NCBI GenBank assembly: GCA_029565395.1
Contig: JAKQOG010000124.1
Span: forward strand, 1-64,000
Source of the DNA: Candidatus Hydrogenedentota bacterium
GTDB lineage: Bacteria > Hydrogenedentota > Hydrogenedentia > Hydrogenedentales > CAILVY01
Direction of reading: 5' to 3'
Length of the DNA: 64,000 nucleotides
A program made the position numbers and the translations under genes. The notes under the pieces are model-generated. The model had not been told where the DNA came from. It searched no databases and worked only from the letters and a program-made list of their open reading frames with translations. Positions 53,181 through 63,200 of the stretch are shown here, piece by piece (the first letter of the stretch is position 1; the number at the start of each line of letters is the position of its first letter).

Positions 53181-55589
53181 ATGCTTCCTGAGGTCAAACT
53201 CGAATACGTCGATCAGATCGTGGCGCGGTATGGCCGGGGTCAGGACGCCGTTATTCCCATTCTTCAGGCGCTGCAAAAACAGTTTCGCTATCTTCCGGAT
53301 GAGGCATTGCGCCGGGTCTGTTCAATCTCCGACGTCACCCCGGCCACCGTGGAAAGCGTGGTGTCGTTCTTTCCCTTGTTTCGGCGCACACCCGCGGGAG
53401 AACACACGATTTGCGTGTGTGACGGCACGGCGTGTCATTTGAAAGGCGCTCCTGATATTTACGATGCCATTGTTGAGAATCTGGAGCTTGGGGAACACGA
53501 AGACACGGACAAGAACGGCGTGTTCACGGTAAAAAAAGTTCGGTGCCTGGGATGTTGCACCTTGGCGCCGGCGGTTCAGATAGACGAAGTTACCTACGGC
53601 CATGTGAATACGGAAACGGTTCCGCGCATGCTGGAGGAGTTCCTGGCGCATACGGCAAAACCGAAACATGCGGTTCATGCGGAAGGCTGGAACGCGCCCG
53701 CCGCGGAAGCGGAGATTCGCATCAATTTGGATTCCTGTTGCGTAGCAGGCGGCAGCGAGGACATCCGCGAGGCGATTGAAGAGGTGATCACCGCGTTTGA
53801 TCTCGGCGTTCGCATCAAACGCGTGAGCTGTGTCGGTATGTGCCACCAGGTGCCGATGGTGGAAATTGTTGTGCCGGGACAGGCCCCGCGCATGTACGCG
53901 AAGGTCAAGCCGGAAGACATGCTCTCCATCGTTCTGAATCACTTCCCGCCGCACAAAACCGCCTCAAAAGTGCGCGCCAGAACGATACGCTGGCTGGAGC
54001 GCTTATATTCCGATGAAGCGCGTGATCCTGTGGACCGTTATGTGCTTGATCCTGCACAAGCGCCCATGTCCACGTTCCTTCAGAAGCAGGAACGCATCGC
54101 CACGGAACATTATGGTCAGAATGATCCGGGTGATTTGGAAGAATATTGCCGCTCGGGCGGTTTCCTGGCGCTGAAGCGGTGTTTGCCGGAAGGGGAAACG
54201 ATTTCATGCGCTTGTGAAAAGGCGATACCGGACACTTCCATCGAACCGTTGAGCCCTGAAGCCATTATCGAGGAAATCAGAAACAGCGGGCTCCGGGGGC
54301 GGGGTGGTGCGGGATTTCCTACGGCCCGGAAATGGCATGAAGTGGGCCAGGCAGCGGGTGAAACCAAATATCTCATCTGCAATGGCGATGAAGGCGATCC
54401 GGGCGCATTCATGGATCGCATGATCCTGGAATCGTACCCCTACCGCGTTATCGAAGGAATGATCATTGCCTCAGTGGCCGTGGGAGCGCATAAAGGTATT
54501 TATTACATCCGTGCGGAATATCCGCTGGCCGTGGCCCGCATTCGTGCGGCCCTCGCCATTTGCGAGAAGGCGGGGCTATTGGGCGAACGGGTGATGGGCA
54601 GCTCTCACGCTTTCAACGCACACGTGCATGAAGGTGCGGGCGCGTTTGTGTGCGGCGAAGAAACGTCGTTGATCGCCTCACTCGAAGGCCGCAGGCCCAT
54701 GCCCAGGCCCCGGCCGCCGTACCCGGCGCATCAGGGGTTATTCGGTTGCCCAACTTTGATAAACAACGTCGAAACCCTTGCGATGGTCCCCTGGATTATC
54801 CGAAACGGCGCCGATGCCTTTGCGCGCATGGGTACTGAAAGCAGCAAAGGCACCAAAGTGTTCGCATTGGCTGGAAAAGTGCAGCGCGGGGGATTGATCG
54901 AAGTTCCGATGGGCACGACGGTGCAACAGATCGTGGAAGATATCGGCGGCGGCGTGTTGCCGGGCCGGACGTTGAAAGCGGTACAGGTGGGCGGACCTTC
55001 GGGAGGTTGCATTCCTGCGCGGCTGGCGCACCTGCCGGTGGATTACGAAGCGTTGACCAGCGCGGGATCCATGATGGGCTCCGGCGGGCTGGTGGTTTTG
55101 GATAACACTGATTGCATGGTCGAAATCACCCGGTATTTCCTTGCGTTCACGCAAACGGAATCCTGCGGTAAATGCACGCCGTGCCGCGTGGGCGCCAACG
55201 AGATGCTTGAAATATTGAACCGGCTTTGCGAAGGTTCGGGCACAAAGGAAGATCTGGAATGCCTCGAAACCCTGTCCAAAGTGGTGAAAGAGCACAGCCT
55301 CTGCGGGCTTGGCCACACCGCCCCGAACCCCGTGCTCACCGCATTGGCGTATTTCCGCGAGGAATTCGAGGCGCATGTCGAGGGCCGGTGCCTCGCGCAC
55401 AAGTGCAAGGCCTTCCTTACTTATTCCATTACCGACGACTGTATCGGCTGTACGAAATGCGCTCAGCATTGCCCGTCGGAGGCGATACGCATGACGCCGT
55501 ATGAAGTGCACAAAATTGATTTGGAAAAATGCGTGCGGTGCGGCGTATGCCTGGATGTGTGCCCCGTACATGCGGTGAAGGTGGACTGA
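53181..55589 (+). CDS. NuoE-NuoF-ferredoxin fusion, NADH-oxidising flavoprotein
   Basis: 802 aa, cytoplasmic. NuoE-like [2Fe-2S] domain 1-160 (Cys80, Cys85, Cys122, Cys126); second thioredoxin-like [2Fe-2S] domain about 175-255 (CCVAGG, SCVGMC); NuoF core with GRGGAGFP (373-380), FMN-site NGDEGDPGAF (401-410), SLBB region and a [4Fe-4S] site (Cys662, Cys665, Cys668, Cys708); and two ferredoxin motifs at the C terminus (CIGCTKCAQHCP, CVRCGVCLDVCP). This is the electron-bifurcating-hydrogenase/HndC type of NuoF with NuoE attached. It probably exchanges electrons between NADH and ferredoxin or the adjacent flavoprotein. 9 bp after the propeller gene. Confidence 0.93.
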   Translation: MLPEVKLEYVDQIVARYGRGQDAVIPILQALQKQFRYLPDEALRRVCSISDVTPATVESVVSFFPLFRRTPAGEHTICVCDGTACHLKGAPDIYDAIVENLELGEHEDTDKNGVFTVKKVRCLGCCTLAPAVQIDEVTYGHVNTETVPRMLEEFLAHTAKPKHAVHAEGWNAPAAEAEIRINLDSCCVAGGSEDIREAIEEVITAFDLGVRIKRVSCVGMCHQVPMVEIVVPGQAPRMYAKVKPEDMLSIVLNHFPPHKTASKVRARTIRWLERLYSDEARDPVDRYVLDPAQAPMSTFLQKQERIATEHYGQNDPGDLEEYCRSGGFLALKRCLPEGETISCACEKAIPDTSIEPLSPEAIIEEIRNSGLRGRGGAGFPTARKWHEVGQAAGETKYLICNGDEGDPGAFMDRMILESYPYRVIEGMIIASVAVGAHKGIYYIRAEYPLAVARIRAALAICEKAGLLGERVMGSSHAFNAHVHEGAGAFVCGEETSLIASLEGRRPMPRPRPPYPAHQGLFGCPTLINNVETLAMVPWIIRNGADAFARMGTESSKGTKVFALAGKVQRGGLIEVPMGTTVQQIVEDIGGGVLPGRTLKAVQVGGPSGGCIPARLAHLPVDYEALTSAGSMMGSGGLVVLDNTDCMVEITRYFLAFTQTESCGKCTPCRVGANEMLEILNRLCEGSGTKEDLECLETLSKVVKEHSLCGLGHTAPNPVLTALAYFREEFEAHVEGRCLAHKCKAFLTYSITDDCIGCTKCAQHCPSEAIRMTPYEVHKIDLEKCVRCGVCLDVCPVHAVKVD

Positions 55590-57049
55590 TGGCGCACCTG
55601 AAAATAAATACTACGGAAATTGAAGCGGGGGAGGGAGCAACCGTCCTTGACGCGGCGCAGCAGGCCGGGGTGGAGATTCCAACCCTGTGCTACCTGAAAC
55701 AAACAGGCGCGATGACCTCATGCATGGTCTGCGTGGTCAAAGACCTCACCAGCGGGCGCATGTTCCCTGCATGCTCCACCAAAGCCCTCAACGGAATGCA
55801 CATTGACACCCACGGGGAAGCCGTGTGCGAGGCGCGCCGGGAAATCCTCCGCCTTTTACTGAACGAACATGTGGGCGATTGCGAAGGGCCGTGTTCGAGC
55901 ATTTGTCCGGCGGCCCTTAACATTCCACGCATGCTCCGATACATTGCAGCGGGCGATCTGGATGCTGCAGCGCATATTGCGAAGCGCGATCTGATTTTCC
56001 CCGCGACTCTTGGGCGTCTCTGCACCGCGCCGTGTGAAAAAACGTGCCGGCGCGGTTCGTATGATACACCGATAACCATTCGCCGCCTGCATGGCGAAAT
56101 ATCTGAAAAATATCTGAATAATCCTGCCCTTTCCATCGAATGTTTACCCAAAACCGACAAGACGGTTGCGGTTATCGGTTCTGGCATTGCAGGGCTTTCT
56201 GCAGCATGGATGTGCCTCGTAGCAGGGCATGCCTGCCGGGTCTATGAAAAAGCTGCTGTAGCGTGCCCTGCCCTCCGTACGCTCCCTCCGGAAAAACTGC
56301 CTCCGGAGATTTTGGAGGCTGAAATTGCCTCCGTTCGTGATTTAGGCGTGGATTTTGTGTTGAACTGTGAAGTGGGCGTGGATCTTCCTCTCGAAAAAGT
56401 AGAGCAAGAGTCAGACGCTCTCATCGTGGCGTGTGCGCTTCATGTTTCTCCAAGTGAGAAAGTGTTTACGGCCCAGGAAGACACCATGCTCGTGCGGGCA
56501 GTGGGGCACGGCAAAGCGGCAGCACGGCGCGTGGATGCATTTCTTCGCGGTTTGCCGCAGAACGCCATACCACAACCATTTAACTCGCAGATCGGACGCC
56601 TTCACGCAGAGGAAAAAGATTCCTATGCCGTGGAACGATTGAACAAGATCGATTCAACGCCTGAATCGCTCCATGACGAGGCTGTACGGTGCCTGCATTG
56701 CGATTGCCTGAAGCCGATCTCGTGCAAACTCCGGCAATATGCGGAAGAATATGGACTTGGTCCGCGGTTAAAGCGGACCATGGCCCGGACCCCGGTGAAC
56801 CCCATCCAGTGCGGAGGCGAAGTTCTGTTTGAACCGGGAAAATGCATCAAATGCGGGATTTGCATTGAAATTACCCGGAATGCAGGCGAAGAACTTGGGG
56901 TAACCTTCGAAGGACGCGGCATAGACAGCCGTGTGTGCGTACCGTTTGGAGAAGCACTGGCGCGCGGCCTGGGAAAATCGGCGCTGGAGTGCGTGCGGGC
57001 CTGTCCGACGGGCGCATTATCGCTACGAAACGAGGAAGAAACACAATGA
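55589..57049 (+). CDS. Fer2/GltD-like flavoprotein, shortened (NuoG/HydA-N-like partner)
   Basis: 486 aa; TGATG overlap. An N-terminal [2Fe-2S] domain (Cys34, Cys45, Cys48, Cys62) is followed by a GltD-type [4Fe-4S] region (CEGPCSSICPAALNI, CTAPCEKTCRRG) and an FAD-binding VIGSGIAGLSAAW (about 214-226). The usual second Rossmann domain that binds NAD(P)H in GltD/NfnB relatives is largely missing: only about 90 residues separate the LGVDF segment from DAFLRG. C-terminal Cys motifs CLHCDC and CIKCGICIE with CVRACP follow. It probably accepts electrons from the NuoEF fusion rather than from NAD(P)H. Confidence 0.85.
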   Translation: MAHLKINTTEIEAGEGATVLDAAQQAGVEIPTLCYLKQTGAMTSCMVCVVKDLTSGRMFPACSTKALNGMHIDTHGEAVCEARREILRLLLNEHVGDCEGPCSSICPAALNIPRMLRYIAAGDLDAAAHIAKRDLIFPATLGRLCTAPCEKTCRRGSYDTPITIRRLHGEISEKYLNNPALSIECLPKTDKTVAVIGSGIAGLSAAWMCLVAGHACRVYEKAAVACPALRTLPPEKLPPEILEAEIASVRDLGVDFVLNCEVGVDLPLEKVEQESDALIVACALHVSPSEKVFTAQEDTMLVRAVGHGKAAARRVDAFLRGLPQNAIPQPFNSQIGRLHAEEKDSYAVERLNKIDSTPESLHDEAVRCLHCDCLKPISCKLRQYAEEYGLGPRLKRTMARTPVNPIQCGGEVLFEPGKCIKCGICIEITRNAGEELGVTFEGRGIDSRVCVPFGEALARGLGKSALECVRACPTGALSLRNEEETQ

Positions 57050-58347
57050 GAATCTGCCAGCTTGTCCCCGGCAGCGGCGGCACGTTTTATTGCCAGAATT
57101 GCCTGCGCGACTACACATTGGTGCGCGCGCTGCAGCGTGAGGGACAGGAAGCGGTCCTGCTGCCGTTGTACCTGCCGCCTCTCGACAGCAACAATATATT
57201 GGATCACTCGATCCCGGTATTTTTCGGCGGCATCAACGTTTATTTACAACAACGTTTCTCCCTGTTTCGAAAAACGCCCCGGTGGCTCGATTGGCTTTTC
57301 GATACACCGTTGATACTCAAATTGGCCGCGGCGCAGGAAGGCTCGACGAATGCCGCGCAGCTTGGCCCCATGACGCTGTCGATGCTCGAAGGACGGCACG
57401 GGTATCAACAAAAGGAATTCGACCGTCTCATCACATGGCTTGTTCATCACGAGAAGCCGGATGTTGTTCACCTTTCGAATGCGCTGCTTCTTGGGTTGGC
57501 GGTGGAGATTAAACACGTTCTGAAAGTTCCTGTTGTATGCACCCTTCAGGATGAAGAGCCGTGGGTGGAAGCCATGCCGTCTCCCTGGAAGGAGCGATGC
57601 TGGAATGCCATGGTGGACAATGCTCGATATGTGGATGCCTTTATCTCCACCAGTTACTGGTATGCGGATCGAATGCGCATTCGCATGCACATTCCAGCGG
57701 ATCAGATCCGCGTGATATATCCCGGTGTCGAAGTGAATGAAGAGCCCGCTGCGGATCTTGTGTTCGATCCACCCACAATCGGTTATCTGACCCGCTTGAA
57801 CGTGGAACAGGGATTTGGCGCGCTCATCGAAGCGTTTATTCAGCTCAAGCAGGAGGATGCGCTAAAAAATCTCCGCTTGCGGGCGACAGGCGGCAGCACG
57901 CACATGGACCAGCCGTTTCTCCATGCCGTCCACGATAAACTCCGGAATCATGGTTTTGAGCAGGATGTGGATTTTGTATCTGATTTTCACAGCGCGCAAC
58001 GAAGGGACTTTTTACGATCTATTTCCGTTCTTTCCACACCCGCGCCCCACGGAGAAGCGTTCGGCATTCAACTTATCGATGCAATGGCGCAGGGCGTGCC
58101 GGTCGTTCAGCCGAATGTCGGCGCTTACCCTGAAATTATCCAGGCAACAGGCGGCGGCGTGTTGTATGATCAAGAAGACCCCCATGGGTTGGCCGATGCA
58201 CTGCGCTCCCTGTTGTGCGACCCAGAAAAGGCGCGCGCGCTGGGGCAAAACGGACGGAATGCCGTACGCGGACAATTTAACGTCGATCGCGTGGCGCGGG
58301 AAATGACCAGAATATATGAACTGGTGATTGCACAGGCCGGGAAATGA
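57046..58347 (+). CDS. Glycosyltransferase family 4 type
   Basis: 433 aa; ATGA overlap. GT-B fold: N-terminal LVPGSGGTFYCQNCLRDY acceptor-side loop, central VIYPGVEVNEE, nucleotide-sugar side GYLTRLNVEQGFGALIEAF and HGEAFGIQLIDAMAQGVPVV. The E-x7-E motif reads E-x7-D here (EAFGIQLID). CQNC near the N terminus is unusual. A sugar transferase inside a redox operon might glycosylate the exported propellers or make an envelope sugar; this is inference. Confidence 0.88.
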   Translation: MRICQLVPGSGGTFYCQNCLRDYTLVRALQREGQEAVLLPLYLPPLDSNNILDHSIPVFFGGINVYLQQRFSLFRKTPRWLDWLFDTPLILKLAAAQEGSTNAAQLGPMTLSMLEGRHGYQQKEFDRLITWLVHHEKPDVVHLSNALLLGLAVEIKHVLKVPVVCTLQDEEPWVEAMPSPWKERCWNAMVDNARYVDAFISTSYWYADRMRIRMHIPADQIRVIYPGVEVNEEPAADLVFDPPTIGYLTRLNVEQGFGALIEAFIQLKQEDALKNLRLRATGGSTHMDQPFLHAVHDKLRNHGFEQDVDFVSDFHSAQRRDFLRSISVLSTPAPHGEAFGIQLIDAMAQGVPVVQPNVGAYPEIIQATGGGVLYDQEDPHGLADALRSLLCDPEKARALGQNGRNAVRGQFNVDRVAREMTRIYELVIAQAGK

Positions 58348-59582
58348 AACGTTATAGGTTGATAGTGGTTCTCCTGTTCTTCCTGCTCCTTATCGGAGTA
58401 GCTGGAGCGGCCTGTTATGTTTTTCTGCTTCCCCGTACCGCACAACAACTTCCTGCCATCACAAAAAGCGAACCTCCACCACCTCCCCGTAAAAGCGACT
58501 GGAACACCTATCATGGCGACAACACGCTTCGCGGTGTGATTCCGGATACATTTCCGGATGTTCTTGCACCGCTGTGGCGCTTTAAGGCGGGAGCCCCGGT
58601 CCGTCAAACCCCTGTCATTTATAATCAGAACGTGTTTTTTACCACAGCGCGCGGGGAAGTGATCGCTACGGATCTCAACGGGCAGAAAATATGGTCCCGC
58701 GAATTGTTTACCGGTGAAAAACAGAATGATGTTCCAGTGCGGGAACGTCTCGATGCGCCTATCGCCTGTTTTGATGGCCTCGTGCTGACGGGAAGCATGC
58801 GGGGTGTGTTGTATGCGTTCGAGGCTGCTACCGGAAAGGACAAATGGCAGGCGCAGATTGAGGGGCCCGTATACGGATCCGCGAACTATCTGCACGGCCG
58901 TGTGTATGTGCTGAGCCGGGCAAGCGGCGAACTCCACTGTCTGGAAGCAGCGTCCGGGCACATCCTGTGGAAATCCGAGGCGATTGAGCGCTGCGATGGA
59001 TCGCCGTCGGTGTCCGTGGAAGCAGTGGTCTTTGGGAGCTGTGCCGCCGCGCTGCATGTGTTTTCACCGGATACAGGAAAGCGGTTGAGGAACATCGAAG
59101 TCGGTCAGGACTCTCAGGTGGCGGGAGGCGTGGCGCTCGACGGGAAATGGATTATTTCAGGAAGCCGCAGCGGTAAAGTGCTTCAGGCTGATCTTCAGAC
59201 CGGCGCGGTGTTGTGGACCAATACCGACAATGATACAGAGGCTTTCTCAACACCCGCCATAACAAAAGAATTGGCAGTGGTATCCCACAACGACGGAACT
59301 GTTTTTGCGATGGATCGCACGACGGGAAAAATACGCTGGCAGTTTGACACAAAGGGGTATCCGACCTCCGCGGTAATTGCCGGGGACAAGGTGATTCTTG
59401 GCGCTGATGGCGAACTATTTATGTTAAAATTAACGGATGGTTCCAAAGTGTGGTCGTTCAAGGTGAGCGATGAAATAACCTCGCCCGCCGTAACCCAGGG
59501 ATTGATCCTGGCGGGAAGCGAAGATGGAACCGTGGCCGCCTTCGGCCCGGCGCCGGAACAGGAAGGAGCCGCACAGCCATGA
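58344..59582 (+). CDS. Membrane-anchored beta-propeller protein (BamB-like)
   Basis: 412 aa; ATGA overlaps at both ends. One N-terminal TM (about 7-29). The start SDWNTYHGDNTLRGVIPDTF is a degenerate form of the WPxFRGP signature. Blades: AFEAATGKDKWQ, CLEAASGHILWK, VFSPDTGKRL, QADLQTGAVLWT, AMDRTTGKIRWQ. The even blades are closest to BamB. Immediately followed by an ABC ATPase, so the product may belong to that exporter's substrate or partner set. Confidence 0.87.
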   Translation: MKRYRLIVVLLFFLLLIGVAGAACYVFLLPRTAQQLPAITKSEPPPPPRKSDWNTYHGDNTLRGVIPDTFPDVLAPLWRFKAGAPVRQTPVIYNQNVFFTTARGEVIATDLNGQKIWSRELFTGEKQNDVPVRERLDAPIACFDGLVLTGSMRGVLYAFEAATGKDKWQAQIEGPVYGSANYLHGRVYVLSRASGELHCLEAASGHILWKSEAIERCDGSPSVSVEAVVFGSCAAALHVFSPDTGKRLRNIEVGQDSQVAGGVALDGKWIISGSRSGKVLQADLQTGAVLWTNTDNDTEAFSTPAITKELAVVSHNDGTVFAMDRTTGKIRWQFDTKGYPTSAVIAGDKVILGADGELFMLKLTDGSKVWSFKVSDEITSPAVTQGLILAGSEDGTVAAFGPAPEQEGAAQP

Positions 59583-60265
59583 ACAGCGAAGATCCGGTTA
59601 TCGTATTGAAGGGAGTCTTCAAAGACTATCCCGGAACGCCTGAGCCGGTGAAGGTGCTTCACGATATTTCGCTCTCCGTCAATTCCGGGGAGCGCCTTGC
59701 CATTGTCGGCCCTTCCGGCTGCGGCAAGAGCACATTGCTTAATCTTATGGGGACGCTGGATGAACCCAGCTCTGGTCAAATCCTGTTCAAGGGTCAGGAT
59801 GTATCGAAACAGTCTCCTGCCGGACTTGCGGCGTTGCGCAACCGTGAAATCGGATTTGTGTTTCAATTGCATCACTTATTGCCGCAATGCACCGTTCTTG
59901 AAAATGTGCTGGTGCCTGCGTTGCTCGTTCGTGAAACGGACGGGTTCCAGCAACGTGCCGCGTATCTTCTGGAATGTGTCGGGCTCAAGGACCGGCTCGA
60001 TCACCGCCCCGGGCAGCTTTCGGGGGGCGAACGGCAACGGGTGGCGGTCGCGCGCGCGCTGATCAACCGCCCCAGCCTCCTGCTGGCCGATGAACCCACC
60101 GGCTCCCTGAATCAGGAAAGCGCGGAAGAACTGGTGGACATGCTGCTGCACCTGAATCGGGAAGAAGGCATGGCTTTAGTGGTGGTAACCCATTCGCAGT
60201 CCGTTGCGGGGCGCATGGAACGGATGTTGGAAATCCGCGGCGGCACGCTTGTGCCGAGAGAATAA
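59579..60265 (+). CDS. ABC transporter ATPase, LolD/MacB type
   Basis: 228 aa. Walker A GPSGCGKST (about 41-49), Q-loop in FVFQLHHLLPQ, signature LSGGERQRVAVARAL, Walker B LLLADEPTGSLN, and H-loop VVTHSQ are all present. FQLHHLLP and EPTGSLN are typical of LolD/MacB/FtsE-like ATPases that drive lipoprotein or substrate release without import. Overlaps the propeller gene by 4 bp and precedes its permease by 4 bp. Confidence 0.95.
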   Translation: MNSEDPVIVLKGVFKDYPGTPEPVKVLHDISLSVNSGERLAIVGPSGCGKSTLLNLMGTLDEPSSGQILFKGQDVSKQSPAGLAALRNREIGFVFQLHHLLPQCTVLENVLVPALLVRETDGFQQRAAYLLECVGLKDRLDHRPGQLSGGERQRVAVARALINRPSLLLADEPTGSLNQESAEELVDMLLHLNREEGMALVVVTHSQSVAGRMERMLEIRGGTLVPRE

Positions 60266-60269
60266 TATT

Positions 60270-63200
60270 ATGTCGTTTGTTCGCCTGATTACGCGCGGTC
60301 TGACGTATCACCGGCGCTTGCACGCAGGGCTGCTCCTGGGCGCCGTGCTCGCGTGCGGCATACTGACCGGTGCGCTGCTGGTGGGGGATTCCGTCGATTA
60401 TTCGCTGCGCGCGATTGCCTCGGCACGCCTCGGGCACATCCAGTACGCCATGGAGTGGCGAAACCGTTTTTTCGGACACGCCCTCGCGCAACGACTGCAG
60501 GAAAAAGATCCGCGCATTCGAGCCTCAGCCCTCTTATCGCTGAAAGGCATGGCGTCACTGCCACCGGACCGCAAACAAGCGGGAAACCAGCTTAACAATG
60601 TTCAAGTGATTGGCGTGAAGGCGGATTTCTGGGCGTTTGCGGAAGAAACTTCGTTTAAGGTCGATCTGGGACCGCAGGAGGCCGCCATCAATGAAAAAAC
60701 AGCTTCCGCACTGGGCATAAAGCCGGGCGATGATCTCCTTCTTCGCATAACAAAGCCTGGAACGATGCCGCTGGACGCTCCGCTTTCCTCGCGCGAGCAG
60801 GAACAGACCGTCAGCAGCCTGGTTACGGTAAAAGGGGTGCTTTCTGATGCTCAGTTGGGCCGGTTCAGTCTTGCAACGAATCAAACCACCCCTTTCAATG
60901 TTTTTGTCAATTTCACCTGGCTGCAGGAAGAAACAGAAAAGGCAGGTCTAGCCAATCTGATGGTAGTGAATGGCGGCGTTCCCCAAAAGGATCTTCATCA
61001 TGTATTGGCCCAATCGTGGGATCTGGAAGATCTTGGGTTGCGCCTGAGAACGAGTTCCTTGGATTTTGTCCAGCTCGAATCTTCGCGTATTTTCATTGAC
61101 GAAGAAGTGCTGCGCGCAACCCAAACCATCCCCGGTTCAATTTCAACACTGACCTATCTCGTCAACTCAATTTCAAAAGGCGATCGCATGACGCCCTATT
61201 CTTTTGTAGAGGCAGGTGCCTTTGACTCAATTTTGAAGGACGACGAAGTTGAGATCAATATGTGGCTGGCGGCTCAGCTTCTGGCAACGGGGGGCGATAC
61301 CGTAGATATGGCCTATCTTCAATTGCTTCCGGACAATACGTTCGTGGAACGAAGCCGTTCGTTCAAAGTTCATGGTGTGGTGCTTACCACAGAAGCATTA
61401 AATATTGAACGAGAGCTTGCGCCGCTTTTCCCCGGCCTGAGTCAGGTGGAGAGTTGCACGGATTGGCGCATCGGCATGCCCATGGACGAAGCGCGTCTTG
61501 CTGATCCCGCCAATGAGTTGTACTGGAAACAGTATGGCCAAACCCCAAAGCTGTTTACCACGCTCAAAGCGGGCCAGGAGATGTGGGGCAATCGTTTTGG
61601 TGACGTAACCGCCGTGCGATTTCCGGCATCGATGAGCGAATCAGAAGTGCGTCAAACGCTCCGCAAGGAGATCGCTCCTGAAAAGGAAGGCCTACAATTT
61701 CTTCCGGTAGGGAAGATGGCGCTGGATGCAGTAAACCAAGCCATCGATTTCGGCGGACTGTTTGTCGGGATGAGCTTTTTTCTGATCGTGGCCGCGCTGG
61801 TGCTGCTGGGACTTCTATACGTCTTCGGCCTGCAACAGCGCACGCAGGAAATGGGCATTCTGCTTGCGCTTGGATATTCCCGGAACCGCGTTCGCGCCCT
61901 GTTTTTCCTTGAGGCGTGTCCGACCGCCATAGTGGGTGCGTTGTTGGGCGCATTCGCCGGAATAGCCTATGCGCGGCTCTTATTGGCGGCCATCGCGTTT
62001 CTTTGGCCGGCTGCCGTTGCCGGAACTGCCATTGGTTTTCATATAAAAGCATCCACCCTTTTAATAGGAATCTTCGCCGCCACACTGTTTGTCCTGCTCG
62101 TCGTACTGGCCGGAATCTGGCGCGGCACGCGCCTTTCGCCCCATCAGCTCCTGACCACGGACTTCGCAACGGCCACTATCCATCCGGCGCGGCACAGGCG
62201 CATATGGATTTTCCTGCTATCCACCATTGCCCTGTTTTGTGCAGCGGCCACCATTGTGTATGTATGGAAGACAAAACCGGAATCGATGGTCGAGCCCTTC
62301 TTTTCCGTGGGCACATTTCTCCTGTTGGCGGAACTCGGCTACTACGCCAGCTTTTTGGGATATCTTGCACGCCGTCCGACGTACCGGCATCCCTCCCTAT
62401 GGAAAATGATCCTTTCGAATCTTGCACGCCGCCGCGGGCGCAGCCTGAGTGTTGCCGGGCTGACCGCATGCGGGTGCTTCCTTGTGTTTGCCGTATCGGC
62501 CATGCAGGAAAACGTGGCGTTGCACGCAACCGAGCGCAGTGCCGGCACGGGCGGTTTTGGAATCTTCGCTGAAACCACCGCGCCCCTGATGGGCACCCCC
62601 GAAGATCTTCTTAAAACCCTCGGAACCAAGGCGGTGCCACTGAGGGTTCGAGATGGCGATGATGCCGGCTGCCTGAATCTGAACCATGCGCTGGCGCCCC
62701 GGCTCTACGGCGTGGACCCGCACCAGCTTTCACGCCTGGGCGCATTTGTTCCGCAGCCTGGTGAAGACACCCTATGGAAACTGCTGCAACAACCTCTTCA
62801 AGAGGGAGTGGTACCCGCATTGGCCGGCGACAGTGACACCGCAATGTGGGGGCTGAAGAAGAAGACAGGTGTTGCGGATGGAGACGTGCTGCCCTACCAT
62901 GACGAATCCGGCAAGAAGTTTACAGTAAAGCTGGTGGGCAAACTTCCCATGCGTCTGTCGGTCTTTCAGGGTTCGCTCCTGATTTCAGAAGATGCCTTTA
63001 CCCGCCTCTTTCCTTCTGAGGCTGGTTTCCGCACATTTTTGATCGATACTCCTGCTAACAAGGCGCAAGAGACGGCAGAGCGGCTAAACAGGGATCTTGA
63101 ACGATTCGGAATGCAGGCGGCGCCTGCGGTCAGCCGCCTGCATGAGTTCTATGCCGTAGAACAAACGTACCTCTCCATGTTTCTCCTGCTGGGCGGATTC

